From assembly GCA_947495975.1 (NCBI GenBank), contig CANMBE010000014.1, positions 1 to 64,000 of the forward strand: 64,000 bases of DNA. Direction: 5' to 3'. Position numbers and translations under genes: made by a program. The DNA is from Ignavibacteria bacterium (lineage in GTDB: Bacteria > Bacteroidota > Ignavibacteria > Kapaibacteriales > Kapaibacteriaceae). The notes beneath the pieces were generated by a model. It searched no databases and was not told where the DNA came from. It was given only the letters and a program-made list of their open reading frames with translations. Position 1 is the stretch's first letter, and every line of letters begins with the position of its first letter. This document shows, in pieces, positions 9,083 to 19,826 of the stretch.

Positions 9083-10228
9083 ATGCCTGCGACGGTTGAT
9101 GTGTTGCTCCTTGCTGTGGCTGACGTTACGCGAGACGCACGCACAATCAATCTTGCACGAGCGCTTGCCAAAGATGGTGTTACGGTTGGTATTGTAGGCG
9201 CAGGCAAGCAATTGCATAGTACCGTGGCGAGTGAAGACTCAAATATCGCGTTCTTCGAGTGGTTAGATCCAGGAGGCAGAGCTCTTCGTAGATGGTGGAG
9301 CTTTAATCGATGTGCGGCAACGCTTGATGTGCGCGCTCGATGCGTTGCGGCTATGGACTTGTTTGCACTTTCTGCTTCGCGATCAATTGCGCGCAGATGC
9401 AAGGCGCACCTGTTGTATGACATGCGAGAATTCTACTTTGCACTTGGTCCGCTCCAGGGCAAGGGGCTCCGCCAACGCATTCTTGCAGCACATGAATCTC
9501 GTCTTGTTGGTAACGTGGATGATGTCATCGTATCGGGTGAACTCGATGCCAACATTGCCCAAAAGCGCTTTGCGCTTGCAAAACGTCCAGTTGTTCTGCT
9601 CAATACACCGCCCTACAAGGACGTAGTTCCGTCATCGTTAGAGACCGTGGTAACGCGCAATTCTCATCAAAGTACAAGCCTCTCTCAGAAGACTCTTGTA
9701 CTCTATCAAGGTGTTGTGCATCATGGGAGGGGGCTAGCCCCTTTCATGAATGCAATGGCCGTAATGCCTATGGTGCAGCTTGTGGTTATTGGTGATGGCC
9801 CGGCACGTCATGATCTACAAGCATTGGCTGAAAGACTTGGCGTTGCTCATCGAGTGGCGTGGATAGGGTCTGTCCCATACGATGAACTTCATCAGCTCAC
9901 CTGCGGCGCCCACGTTGGGCTGTGCCTGATAGAGCCAATATCGATGAGTTATGAATATGCATTGCCAAACAAACTCTTCGAATACATGATGGCTCGCGTT
10001 CCAAGTCTTGTTACGGACTTGCCAGCATTGCATGAGCATATCATCAGGCATCCGGTGGGTGTGCTTGTTGATCCAGCGTTGACGATAGACAACATCGTGT
10101 TGGCAATGGAGCGTGTCATACATGCTGAGACGTACACCGCTATGAAGCATGCTTGCGAGGAGATTCGCAATCTGTCGTATGAGCGGCAAGCACGCACGGC
10201 GGTAGCGTTGTTTCGCGAGCATCTGTGA
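9083..10228 (+). CDS. Glycosyltransferase family 4 (group 1)
   Basis: VLYQGVVHHGRGLAPFM, VVIGDGPARHDLQALAERLGVAHRVAWIG, ALPNKLFEYMMARVPSLVTDLPALHEHI. Confidence 0.85.
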   Translation: MPATVDVLLLAVADVTRDARTINLARALAKDGVTVGIVGAGKQLHSTVASEDSNIAFFEWLDPGGRALRRWWSFNRCAATLDVRARCVAAMDLFALSASRSIARRCKAHLLYDMREFYFALGPLQGKGLRQRILAAHESRLVGNVDDVIVSGELDANIAQKRFALAKRPVVLLNTPPYKDVVPSSLETVVTRNSHQSTSLSQKTLVLYQGVVHHGRGLAPFMNAMAVMPMVQLVVIGDGPARHDLQALAERLGVAHRVAWIGSVPYDELHQLTCGAHVGLCLIEPISMSYEYALPNKLFEYMMARVPSLVTDLPALHEHIIRHPVGVLVDPALTIDNIVLAMERVIHAETYTAMKHACEEIRNLSYERQARTAVALFREHL

Positions 10229-11100
10229 TGACATATCTGCTTTTGCTGTTGCAGCAGCTCATTTCTTCGAGCACACATCTTGTAGCAAAGAGTGTAACTG
10301 AAACACTACATCCTACAACCGTGGTACTTATTCGCGGTGTCTTGTCCTGTGTTGCTTTCGGAATCTGGGTTCTGATCCGCAGGAAGAGTATCAGAGGAAT
10401 CGATAGAGAAGACATACCACGGTTATTGCTGCTTGGTTTGATCAACATGCCGATTAACCAACTCCTCTTTATTTGGGGAGTAAAGTATACAACAGCACCC
10501 AACGCATCCCTCGCGTATGCGCTTACACCTGCCTTTGTTGTGATTCTGTTGTTCATGTTCCGCCGAACCAATCCGGGATGGAAGAAGATGGCTGGCGTCT
10601 GTGTGGCCTTCATCGGCGCTGCAATTGTGCTGATAGATCGTGGCGCAGGGTTTGCCCCCTCCCAAACCCTTGGCAATGTGATGGTTCTGGGCGCTAGTAT
10701 GTCTTGGGCAGGATTTACAGTACTTGGCCGACAAATGGTGCTGAAGTACGGCCCCATCTATACTACGGCACTCACCTTTTTTGCTGGGTTGGCACTCTAC
10801 ATACCATTGTGGGCACTGATTCCCGTGCATGACCCAGCGTTTCCGTTAACAGATTCAACGTGGTTATCTACGTGGACTCAACTCTTCTACCTGGGTGTGA
10901 TAACCTCTGGAGTGGGCTACGGGCTGTGGTATTACGCCCTGAGTAGAATGGATTCGGGACGTGTTTCGGTATTCAATAACCTCCAGCCAATAATTACCTC
11001 AGTACTTGCACTCGTCATTTTTGGCACCCATCCAACACCGCTCTTTCTTGTAGGTGGTGTGATTGCATTGATTGGTGTAATCATAACCCAACGCGCCTAA
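10228..11100 (+). CDS. EamA/DMT-superfamily transporter
   Basis: About 10 TM segments; internal EamA repeat; AGFTVLGRQMVLKYGP, GLWYYALSRMDSGRVSVFNNLQPIITSVLALVIFG. Confidence 0.85.
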   Translation: MTYLLLLLQQLISSSTHLVAKSVTETLHPTTVVLIRGVLSCVAFGIWVLIRRKSIRGIDREDIPRLLLLGLINMPINQLLFIWGVKYTTAPNASLAYALTPAFVVILLFMFRRTNPGWKKMAGVCVAFIGAAIVLIDRGAGFAPSQTLGNVMVLGASMSWAGFTVLGRQMVLKYGPIYTTALTFFAGLALYIPLWALIPVHDPAFPLTDSTWLSTWTQLFYLGVITSGVGYGLWYYALSRMDSGRVSVFNNLQPIITSVLALVIFGTHPTPLFLVGGVIALIGVIITQRA

Positions 11101-11170
11101 TACCTAGCACCACAACTGATGCATTGACGTTGTAATTTGGCATGCGAGAACACAACGATGCAGTAAGGAA

Positions 11171-11716
11171 ATGATGAGACTTGAAGCCAACCATGCCGTA
11201 GCCTTGTGCGTTGACGTCCAAGAGCGCCTTTTCCCTCATATTCACGGACATGAATCGCTGGCTGCTCGCTGTGAAATTCTCATCAAGGGATTAAGGATTC
11301 TTGATGTGCCCATCACTGTTACGCAGCAATACACAAAGGGTCTTGGTCCAACTGTTGCGTCCGTTGCTGCGGCACTCGGTGAGTTTGATCCAATAGAAAA
11401 GATCACCTTTAGTTGTTGTGGCAATAATGCGGTTGAAGCAATTGTATTGGGGTCTGCTCGGCATAACATCGTGGTGTTTGGTATTGAAGCACACATCTGT
11501 GTTTTACAAACCGTACGTGATCTGCTCCACCAAGGACAAAAAGTTTTTGTAGTGGAGGACTGTATCTCTTCTCGTAATATCAACGATAAACAGGTTGCAG
11601 TAGAGCGGATGCGCCAAGCAGGAGCAAGCATCACCACGGCGGAGTCATTGCTTTTCGAATTTCTCCATGAAGCCGGCACAGAAACGTTTAAAGCTATATC
11701 TGAACTCGTTAAATAG
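11171..11716 (+). CDS. Isochorismatase-family cysteine hydrolase
   Basis: ALCVDVQERLFPHI, VTQQYTKGLGPTV, VVFGIEAHICVLQTVRDLLHQG, VVEDCISSR. Confidence 0.85.
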   Translation: MMRLEANHAVALCVDVQERLFPHIHGHESLAARCEILIKGLRILDVPITVTQQYTKGLGPTVASVAAALGEFDPIEKITFSCCGNNAVEAIVLGSARHNIVVFGIEAHICVLQTVRDLLHQGQKVFVVEDCISSRNINDKQVAVERMRQAGASITTAESLLFEFLHEAGTETFKAISELVK

Positions 11717-11728
11717 GAGATACTTTGT

Positions 11729-12138
11729 ATGTCTGTGATAAACATGTTTCGTGATTCACTCATTAACAGTATTGATGGTATTTCTCGTGAAGTATCTGCA
11801 TTTGCGCGCGAAGCAGATGTTTGGGCTATCATATGAACCACTTCATCGGTGCAACGCTTGGAAATACGGGCTACGTGAGCGATCGTGTGGCTGAGTTCGC
11901 ACACAGCAACGTGCCACGAGATATGATTCTATCGAAAATCTCTGAAGTTCGAGAAATAATACATCATGCGTTTTTGATGTTGACCGATGCTGATCTAGAT
12001 TTGATCTATCCTCTTGCAACATGTGGTGAAGGCAAAACAACAGCATCTGTTTTGATCTTGCTCTGCTCTCATGCTTCATATCATCTTGGCCAAATGAACT
12101 ACCTGCGCAGAACACTCGATGGAGTGTTGCATGGCTAA
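11729..12138 (+). pseudogene. DinB/DUF1572-like gene disrupted by an internal deletion/frameshift
   Basis: Frame 2 from ATG 11729: MSVINMFRDSLINSIDGISREVSAFAREADVWAII*; frame 1 continues [43 protein letters not shown]. The two halves are consecutive parts of one DinB-like protein with a short missing segment at the join. Confidence 0.7.
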
Positions 12139-14083
12139 GGTGGATGTTAAATTTTCGCCACACAAGGCATTTGCAAAAGAGGCACACGTGGCAACCAAGG
12201 CCGCTCTGTCCAGAATGGTTGATGAGGCATCAGAAGATGTTGTGTCCTTTTGGGAAGGGCAAGCACGTGAGCTTGCATGGTTTGCCCCGTGGAGAAAGCC
12301 ATTTGTGTGGAAGCATCCACATGCTCAGTGGTTTGTAGGCGGCACTACGAATGCCTCAATGAATTGCCTTGATCGTCACCTCGGCGGATGGCGAAAGTCA
12401 AAGGCAGCAATCATTTGGGAAGGTGAGCCAGGTGAAACGCGAACGTTAACATATCAGCAGCTTCATGCAGAGGTTTGTAGGGCTGCAAATGCTCTGTTGA
12501 AGCTTGGTGTGCAACGGGGTAACGTGGTGGCAATCTACATGGGGATGGTGCCCGAGGCGATAGTTGCGATGCTTGCGTGCGCACGCATCGGTGCAACACA
12601 TAACGTAGTCTTTGGTGGATTTAGCAGCGAAGCATTAAAAGAACGAATGAATGATTCCAATGCTGTTGCGCTCATCACGCAGGATGCTGCATGGCGCAGA
12701 GGCGATCTAGTGCATCTCAAAGCTGCGGCAGATGCAGCGCTCAAAGGTTGCAAGTCTGTTCAGCATGTAATTGTGCTGCAAAGAACCTCGGAAAAAACCG
12801 CCATGAAGTTGGGACGAGACCACTGGTGGCACGAAATACTTGCCGGAGCTTCTCGCACAAATGAACCGGCAAAGCTTCCGAGTGAACATCCGCTTTTTAT
12901 ACTCTACACCAGCGGGTCAACCGGCAAGCCAAAGGGCATTCTTCACACAACGGGAGGGTACCTAACGCAGGTTGCCTATAGCGCTAAGTTGGTCTTTGAT
13001 CTTAAAGAGGATGATGTCTACTTCTGCACTGCAGATATTGGATGGATAACGGGACATTCATACATCGTCTATGGTCCACTCCTCAACGGCGCAACAATCG
13101 TGATGTACGAAGGGGCTCCAAATTGGCCCGAGCCAAATAGATTCTGGGATATCATTGAGCGCCATGGCGTTACCATATTCTATACTGCGCCAACGGCCAT
13201 TCGTGCTTTTATTAAATGGGGCGAGTCGTGGCCTGCTAAGCACGATCTGTCTTCGCTCCGACTTCTTGGCACCGTTGGTGAACCAATTAATCCTGAAGTA
13301 TGGATGTGGTATCATTCTGTGATTGGCAAGCAGCGATGTCCTATCGTAGACACCTGGTGGCAAACAGAAACTGGTGCCATCATGATTTCACCTGTGCCTG
13401 GTGCAACAACAACCAAGCCGGGGACTGCCACGAAGCCCCTTCCCGGAATTGCAGTTGATGTAGTTCGTAAGGATGGCACCTCATGCGATGTAAATGAAGG
13501 TGGACTCCTTGTAGTGAAACACCCTTGGCCATCTATGCTGCGAACGATTTATGGTAATGATGTGCGATATCGAGAGGCCTATTGGAGCGAGTTTCCAAAA
13601 ACACGCAAACATCCTGGATGGTATTTCACTGGTGACGGGGCTAAGCGCGACAAGGACGGATACATTTGGATTATTGGCCGCGTTGATGACGTGGTGAACG
13701 TGAGTGGGCACCGCCTCGGTACGGCTGAAATTGAGAGCGCCCTTGTGTCTCACAAACTCGTGGCCGAAGCCGCTGTTGTTGCCAGGCCCGATGAATTGAA
13801 GGGTCACGCCTTGGTTGCCTTTGTCAGCTTAAAATCGAGTGCCAAGGGCTTAAATACCGACAAACTTCGCGAAGAACTACGGGCTCTAGTTGCAAAAGAG
13901 ATAGGTCATTTTGCAAAACCAGACGAGGTGCGTTTTGCCGAATCATTGCCAAAAACTCGAAGCGGGAAGATCATGCGCAGACTGCTTCGCGAAATTGTAT
14001 CAGGTTTTGGCGTAACGGGCGACGTGTCAACTCTTGAAGATATGAGTGTTTTGGAACGACTACATAAAGGGGACGAAGAATAG
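12131..14083 (+). CDS. acs: Acetyl-CoA synthetase (AMP-forming)
   Basis: [89 protein letters not shown]. Confidence 0.9.
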   Translation: MAKVDVKFSPHKAFAKEAHVATKAALSRMVDEASEDVVSFWEGQARELAWFAPWRKPFVWKHPHAQWFVGGTTNASMNCLDRHLGGWRKSKAAIIWEGEPGETRTLTYQQLHAEVCRAANALLKLGVQRGNVVAIYMGMVPEAIVAMLACARIGATHNVVFGGFSSEALKERMNDSNAVALITQDAAWRRGDLVHLKAAADAALKGCKSVQHVIVLQRTSEKTAMKLGRDHWWHEILAGASRTNEPAKLPSEHPLFILYTSGSTGKPKGILHTTGGYLTQVAYSAKLVFDLKEDDVYFCTADIGWITGHSYIVYGPLLNGATIVMYEGAPNWPEPNRFWDIIERHGVTIFYTAPTAIRAFIKWGESWPAKHDLSSLRLLGTVGEPINPEVWMWYHSVIGKQRCPIVDTWWQTETGAIMISPVPGATTTKPGTATKPLPGIAVDVVRKDGTSCDVNEGGLLVVKHPWPSMLRTIYGNDVRYREAYWSEFPKTRKHPGWYFTGDGAKRDKDGYIWIIGRVDDVVNVSGHRLGTAEIESALVSHKLVAEAAVVARPDELKGHALVAFVSLKSSAKGLNTDKLREELRALVAKEIGHFAKPDEVRFAESLPKTRSGKIMRRLLREIVSGFGVTGDVSTLEDMSVLERLHKGDEE

Positions 14084-14340
14084 ATCGATAGGGGGCGAAT
14101 TATTTTTCACTGTTTACCCACGATACATCATGGTACAAATTCAATGGGTTTTGGATTCTTCAGGTAGGATTATAGAAGGCCGCATTGTCCTATTTCGGCG
14201 GCCGGCTGCTTTTACCTTCTAAATTTGATCGAATTCTTCCTTTCCGGCGCCGAGCGACATATCTGTTACTCGGCGTTGGTTGTTTGGTGGCTATGTTTGT
14301 GCCACACTTAGCGCTTCATTCACGTAACCAGCATCGTTGC

Positions 14341-16842
14341 ATGAGCATTCGCAAGGCCGTTATCATGGCCGGTGGATTCGGAACCCGATTACGTCCACTT
14401 ACGATGTCCATCCCCAAGCCCATGGTCCCAGTGGCCAACCGGCCTATGATGGAACACATCGTGGAGCTTCTAAAGCGTCACGACATTCGGGACATCGTAT
14501 CATTGTTGTACTTCCAACCAGAGATCATCACTGAATTCTTTGGCGAAGGTTCGGCGCATGATGTTTCGATGCGATATATGTTGGCCGAGGCGGACTTCGG
14601 CACTGCGGGCAGCGTTAAGAACGCCGAGTCATTTCTTGATGAGTCCTTCATTATCATTTCGGGCGATGTTTTAACAGACATTGACATTGAAAAAGCTATT
14701 GCCTTCCATGAACAACGTAAGGCAATGGCCACGATCATTCTAACACGTGTTCCTCAGCCCCTTCAATATGGCATCGTGATGACGGATGATAAGGGGCGTA
14801 TCACGCGCTTCCTCGAAAAGCCATCATGGGGAGAAGTATTCAGCGATACCATCAACACTGGGATCTATATCCTAGAACCTGATGTGTTGGAGCTCATACC
14901 GCCAAAGGTTGATTTTGATTTTGGTAAAGATCTGTTTCCACTCATGTTGGAACAGGGACTTCCACTCTATGGCTATGTAGCCGAAGGGTACTGGAAAGAT
15001 GTAGGCAACCTTGCAGAGTATCAGTTGGCGCATGATGATGTGATTGCTGGTAGAGTACGAGTTGAGTTCACAGGTGAAAAGTGCGATTCACGGTATTGTG
15101 GCAACGGTCTGCAGCTCTCGCCATTAGCCAAGTTGGAAGGTCTTGTGATACTCGGTGATGAAGTAGTGATTGGCGACTATGCACGATTACGCAACTGTGC
15201 CATTGGAGATGGGTGTACGATTGGAGCAGGTGCAGTTATTGACGGCGCTGTGCTGTGGCGCGATGTAATTGTGGGCGACTTTGTTGAAATCACCAGTGCT
15301 GTTGTCTGCAATGACACAACCATTGGCGCCCAAGCGTCAATTGGTGAAAACGTCATCATTGCAGAAGAGTGCGTTATCGGCAACGATGCACGCCTTATTT
15401 CTGGAGTAAAACTTTGGCCAAGCAAGGTTGTGGAATCTCATGCAGTGGTAACACACAGTCTTGTTCAAGAAGAGCGCTGGGCTCGTGAGCTCTTTACCGA
15501 TGCACGCATCAGCGGTATCTCCAACATTGAAATGAATCCTGAGTTTGCAGCGAAGCTTGGATCGGCACTTGGTACAGCTCTAGGCGCAGGAACAACAGTC
15601 ATTGCCTCGCGTGATGATGATGCTGTTTCACGAATGATCAAGCGCAGTGTTACAGCTGGACTCATGAGCGCTGGCATTAATGTCTCTGATTTGCAGACAA
15701 CATCTATCCCGCAGACGCGCCAAGAGCTGCACACTGGTAAATATGTAGCTGGATTCCATGTGCGACGGTCGCCACGAAAGCATGGTCGCACAGACCTCAT
15801 TCTGTTTGGAAAAGACGGCAGAGATGTGCCACTATCTCAAACCAAGTCCGTTGAACGATTCTTCCTTGGTGAAGACATTAAACGAGTAGACTTTGAGTCC
15901 GTTGGCCGGCTTGCCTTCCCTGAGCGCTCCACAGCAATGTACATTGACCGGTTCCTGAATGCACTCGATACCGAGCGAATCAGACAGCGTCAGTTTAAAC
16001 TTTTGGTGGACTATTCATTTGGTCTTGCATCAACTGTGTTCCCACAGATTCTTGGTGAACTAAAATGCAGAACTCTTGCAATGAACGCATACGTAGATGC
16101 TTCACATTATGCTGATCCACTCACAGAAGTACTCGATGAGTCATCAACAATCATGCGCTCACTTGGCTATGAAATTGGATTTAAGATTGATCCAGGTGTA
16201 GAAAAGATAGCACTCGTAGACGAACGTGGCATTTGGTATACATCGTTACGATTGTTGTCCATTGTTACAAAACTTTTCCTCGAGACGAACAAACACAAAC
16301 AGCCGTACAAGATTGCAATCCCGGTTCAGGCAACTGAAGAGATAGAGCGTGTTGCTGCCGGCTACAACGTAGAAGTTGTGCGCATTCGCAACTCCCACTC
16401 GGCAATGATGGAAGCAACAAAGGACGAAGACGTCCGCTTTGTTGGAGGCACTCGAGGGGGCTTCATCTTTCCTGAATTCCTCGCTGCAAGCGATGGTATG
16501 TATACGGCGTGTCGGATTCTCGACATGCTTGCACAAACAAACTTCCTGCTCTCCGAGCTAGATCAGTCACTACCGAAGCGTCATCAGTCTACCATCTCCG
16601 TTCCGTGTCCATATGAGTGCAGAGGCACAGTGATGCGCAAAGCAATGGAGCATTCCGAAGGCATGCAGAGACTGCTTGTTGATGGAGTGCGTCTGTCCAA
16701 AGATGGAATAACGGTGTTGCTTGCACCGGATAAAGAAGAAGCACTTTTCATGATTACAGCAGAAGCTGACAGTGCAGACGAAGCTCGCGCAATGCGAGAC
16801 ACGTATGCAGAATTCGTTACTCAATGGCGCGACGGCCGATAA
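14341..16842 (+). CDS. Sugar-1-phosphate nucleotidyltransferase with hexapeptide repeats fused to a degenerate phosphomannomutase-like domain
   Basis: N-terminal KAVIMAGGFGTRLRPLTMSIPKPMVPVANRPMMEH; left-handed beta-helix repeats about 15150-15430; C-terminal PMM-like fold. Start moved to ATG 14341. Confidence 0.85.
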   Translation: MSIRKAVIMAGGFGTRLRPLTMSIPKPMVPVANRPMMEHIVELLKRHDIRDIVSLLYFQPEIITEFFGEGSAHDVSMRYMLAEADFGTAGSVKNAESFLDESFIIISGDVLTDIDIEKAIAFHEQRKAMATIILTRVPQPLQYGIVMTDDKGRITRFLEKPSWGEVFSDTINTGIYILEPDVLELIPPKVDFDFGKDLFPLMLEQGLPLYGYVAEGYWKDVGNLAEYQLAHDDVIAGRVRVEFTGEKCDSRYCGNGLQLSPLAKLEGLVILGDEVVIGDYARLRNCAIGDGCTIGAGAVIDGAVLWRDVIVGDFVEITSAVVCNDTTIGAQASIGENVIIAEECVIGNDARLISGVKLWPSKVVESHAVVTHSLVQEERWARELFTDARISGISNIEMNPEFAAKLGSALGTALGAGTTVIASRDDDAVSRMIKRSVTAGLMSAGINVSDLQTTSIPQTRQELHTGKYVAGFHVRRSPRKHGRTDLILFGKDGRDVPLSQTKSVERFFLGEDIKRVDFESVGRLAFPERSTAMYIDRFLNALDTERIRQRQFKLLVDYSFGLASTVFPQILGELKCRTLAMNAYVDASHYADPLTEVLDESSTIMRSLGYEIGFKIDPGVEKIALVDERGIWYTSLRLLSIVTKLFLETNKHKQPYKIAIPVQATEEIERVAAGYNVEVVRIRNSHSAMMEATKDEDVRFVGGTRGGFIFPEFLAASDGMYTACRILDMLAQTNFLLSELDQSLPKRHQSTISVPCPYECRGTVMRKAMEHSEGMQRLLVDGVRLSKDGITVLLAPDKEEALFMITAEADSADEARAMRDTYAEFVTQWRDGR

Positions 16843-16851
16843 CCCCCACCT

Positions 16852-17322
16852 ATGGATATTAAGATCGCAGACATTCTCGACCCTGCTTGTATTTGCCTCA
16901 ACATGGAAGCAAAAGACAAAGTCAGCGCACTCAACCAGATGGTAGACCTTCTTGCATTAAATGGCAAGGTGCATGACCGTGCAACCCTCGCAACCGTGAT
17001 TCTCGACCGCGAACGTTTGATGTCCACTGGCATAGGCAACGGCGTTGCGCTGCCCCACGGCAAGACAAACGTTGTTGATAGATCCATGGCTGCACTTGCA
17101 ACCCTTCGAACACCAATCGATTTTGATGCTCTCGATGACAAGCCCGTATCGATCATTCTCCTGCTCGTTGGAACAGAAGGTAATGTAGGTGTACACCTAC
17201 GTTTGCTCAGCAGAATATCACGCATGGTTGGCTCAGAGCAATTCCGCACGTCACTGCTCAACACAAAGTCCATCGAAAACGTAATGACGCTTCTTGGAAC
17301 GCATGAAGAGGAGCGAGCGTGA
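16852..17322 (+). CDS. PTS IIA domain protein (PtsN/FruA type)
   Basis: ATVILDRERLMSTGIGNGVALPHGKTNVVDRS (active-site His in ALPHG); LVGTEGNVGVHLRLLSRISRM. Confidence 0.85.
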   Translation: MDIKIADILDPACICLNMEAKDKVSALNQMVDLLALNGKVHDRATLATVILDRERLMSTGIGNGVALPHGKTNVVDRSMAALATLRTPIDFDALDDKPVSIILLLVGTEGNVGVHLRLLSRISRMVGSEQFRTSLLNTKSIENVMTLLGTHEEERA

Positions 17323-18584
17323 GCCTGCAGGCAATTCGTGGCACGCGCGATATCTTCGGGCCGGAAATGCTCGCGTGGCATCGTGTGGAAGAAATCTTTC
17401 GTGATGTAACACGAACATTCTCGTATGAAGAATTCCGAACGCCAATCATCGAGAGCACTGAACTCTTCAAGCGTGGTGTAGGTGAAGAAACCGACATCGT
17501 AGGCAAGGAGATGTATACGTTTGATGATAGAGGGGGCGATTCTATCACGCTGAGGCCCGAGATGACGGCGCCCATCGTACGTGCGATGATTGAGCACAGC
17601 ATCTTGCACCACCATCCTCTTACAAGACTATGGTATGCCGGTCCGCAGTTCAGATATGAGCGCCCGCAGAAGGGCCGCTATCGCCAGTTCCATCAGTTTG
17701 GTGCGGAGTGTATTGGCTCTGCTCATCCTGAGAGCGACGCTGAAATAATCCTGCTAGCCCATGAAGTGCTGTGCAGAACGGGACTCAAGTCCTTTACTCT
17801 AGAACTCAATTCGCTTGGTACTGCCTCTGTTCGCCAAACATATCGTCAGGCACTGATAGAATATCTCACACGAAACAAAGACGGTCTCTCTGATGATTCA
17901 CAACGTAGGATCACAAAAAATCCGTTGCGCGTGCTTGATTCAAAAGATAGAAAGGACAAGGACATCATAGCTGCGGCGCCCCTTCTCAGCTCATTTTATG
18001 ATGATACGAGCGCAGCCCATTTTGCTGCGGTGCGTGCGCTGCTAGACGTTGCAGGTGTACCATACGTGATAAATCCGCTGCTCGTGCGCGGCCTTGACTA
18101 CTATAATCAAACCGTGTTTGAGTTTACAACTACTGCACTCGGAACGCAGAATGCTATTGGAGGGGGCGGGCGTTACGACCCATTGTTTGCAATGCTCGGT
18201 GGTGGGGATGTTCCTGCGGTTGGATTTTCGATTGGTATTGAGCGCGTTGTACTTCTTCTCGAAGCCGAGCAAGGTGGATGGCAAGAAGAATCATCACGCG
18301 GAGTGTATTTGTGTGCGATTGGCGATGAAGCAATTCTTCCAGTGCAGACGATTGCATACAGACTCCGCCGCGCGGGACTTCATGTTGTAACCGATCTGCA
18401 GCGCAGATCGATGAAGGCGCAAATGAAGGAAGCCAACAAGCAGCGAGTGAAGTGGACGGTGATGATTGGTGAGAATGAACTTGCAAACAGCACGGCTGTT
18501 CTAAAGTCTATGGAAACAGGAGAGCAACAGACCGTTGCACAACTCGATCTCGAAACGATTCTCATGGATACCCACACCGCATGA
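17319..18584 (+). CDS. hisS: Histidyl-tRNA synthetase
   Basis: GTG start overlapping the upstream stop; RGTRDIFGPEMLAWHRVE; TLRPEMTAPIVRAMIEH; QFHQFGAECIGSAHPESDAEII; LVRGLDYYNQTVFEF; GGGGRYD. Confidence 0.95.
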   Translation: MSLQAIRGTRDIFGPEMLAWHRVEEIFRDVTRTFSYEEFRTPIIESTELFKRGVGEETDIVGKEMYTFDDRGGDSITLRPEMTAPIVRAMIEHSILHHHPLTRLWYAGPQFRYERPQKGRYRQFHQFGAECIGSAHPESDAEIILLAHEVLCRTGLKSFTLELNSLGTASVRQTYRQALIEYLTRNKDGLSDDSQRRITKNPLRVLDSKDRKDKDIIAAAPLLSSFYDDTSAAHFAAVRALLDVAGVPYVINPLLVRGLDYYNQTVFEFTTTALGTQNAIGGGGRYDPLFAMLGGGDVPAVGFSIGIERVVLLLEAEQGGWQEESSRGVYLCAIGDEAILPVQTIAYRLRRAGLHVVTDLQRRSMKAQMKEANKQRVKWTVMIGENELANSTAVLKSMETGEQQTVAQLDLETILMDTHTA

Positions 18585-19825
18585 GTCTGGGTAAAAAGTC
18601 CGGGCGATCGGATCGCATCCGTATCTGGCGTGCCAGCGTAACGAAATGGCAGCTAAAAGTACTCTTGACCCTCACGGGACTTGGCATCATGGCTGCCGTG
18701 TTGTATTTCACGAAGACCATTGTAGATGAACTCGTTGCAAATGAGCGACGCACCGTTGAACTCTATGCGGGATTGTTAGCACGGTCATATCAAGCAGCGA
18801 ATGATGAAGACCTTTTGTTCTATGTTGACCTCGCATATTCTTCTATACACTTCCCTGTAATTCTAGCAGATAAAAACGACAAGCCAGTGTATCCGTATCA
18901 GCAATTCATGATGAATGTTGACATGGACACAATGCTGTCTGTTCAGCAGCAGAAGGTGTGGCTTACGTCATACATTCAGGAAATGGAACAGGAGTACACG
19001 CCGTTTGAGATTACAGATCCCGATGGAAAAGTTGTCCAGCGTATGTTCTATACGAACTCCGCAATCGTTCGCCGCCTCCGCTACATGCCGTTTGTAGAGA
19101 TTCTCATTGTAGCGGCATTTATAATCGTTGGATACGTTGCGTTCTCAACCATTCGCAGAAACGAAGAGTCAAACATTTGGGTTGGCATGGCAAAAGAGGC
19201 GGCACACCAATTGGGGACACCGCTTTCGAGTATGCTTGCATGGCTGGAGATTCTCCGCATGGAGCGCCATGATGCACGCCGTGTAGAAGAAACATCGCGC
19301 GAAATGGAGAGAGATGTTGACCGGCTCAACGTCATTGCAAATCGATTTGCAAAAATTGGATCGCAACCCAAGCTGGAGAACGTTGCTGTTGGAGCGGTCA
19401 TTGAACATGTCTGTTCATATTTTGAAACACGCTTACCCAACCTTGGTCGAAAAGTGAGCATCGTACGCACGCTCAACGCAACACTCCACGCTCATATCAG
19501 TGTTGAACTTTTTGAATGGGTTATAGAAAACCTGATCAAGAATGCCGTTGAGGCAATCGAGCGAAAAGATGGCGTCATTGAAATTTCTATGCGGAATAGG
19601 CCACGGGGCGATGGGCTCCTTGTTGTTGTGCACGATAACGGGAAAGGGATGACGCGTCAGATTGCATCTCATATATTTCAGCCAGGGTACACAACAAAGA
19701 AGCGTGGATGGGGACTTGGTCTGTCTTTGTGCAGAAGAATTATTGAAGACTATCATGGTGGCAAGCTTACGGTCCGCGAAACACAGCCCGGAGTTGGAAC
19801 CACGTTCTGGATAGAATTGCCGTAA
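18581..19825 (+). CDS. Membrane sensor histidine kinase
   Basis: TM segments flanking an extracytoplasmic domain; H-box AAHQLGTPLSSMLAWLEIL; N box NLIKNAVEAIE; HDNGKGM; TTKKRGWGLGLSLCRRIIEDYHGG. Confidence 0.9.
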   Translation: MSLGKKSGRSDRIRIWRASVTKWQLKVLLTLTGLGIMAAVLYFTKTIVDELVANERRTVELYAGLLARSYQAANDEDLLFYVDLAYSSIHFPVILADKNDKPVYPYQQFMMNVDMDTMLSVQQQKVWLTSYIQEMEQEYTPFEITDPDGKVVQRMFYTNSAIVRRLRYMPFVEILIVAAFIIVGYVAFSTIRRNEESNIWVGMAKEAAHQLGTPLSSMLAWLEILRMERHDARRVEETSREMERDVDRLNVIANRFAKIGSQPKLENVAVGAVIEHVCSYFETRLPNLGRKVSIVRTLNATLHAHISVELFEWVIENLIKNAVEAIERKDGVIEISMRNRPRGDGLLVVVHDNGKGMTRQIASHIFQPGYTTKKRGWGLGLSLCRRIIEDYHGGKLTVRETQPGVGTTFWIELP

Positions 19826-19826
19826 C

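Noticed and set aside
11729-12138. Programmed frameshift in the DinB-like gene
   Set aside because: No slippery heptamer or downstream pseudoknot is evident, and family-conserved residues appear to be missing at the junction, so a deletion is the simpler explanation.
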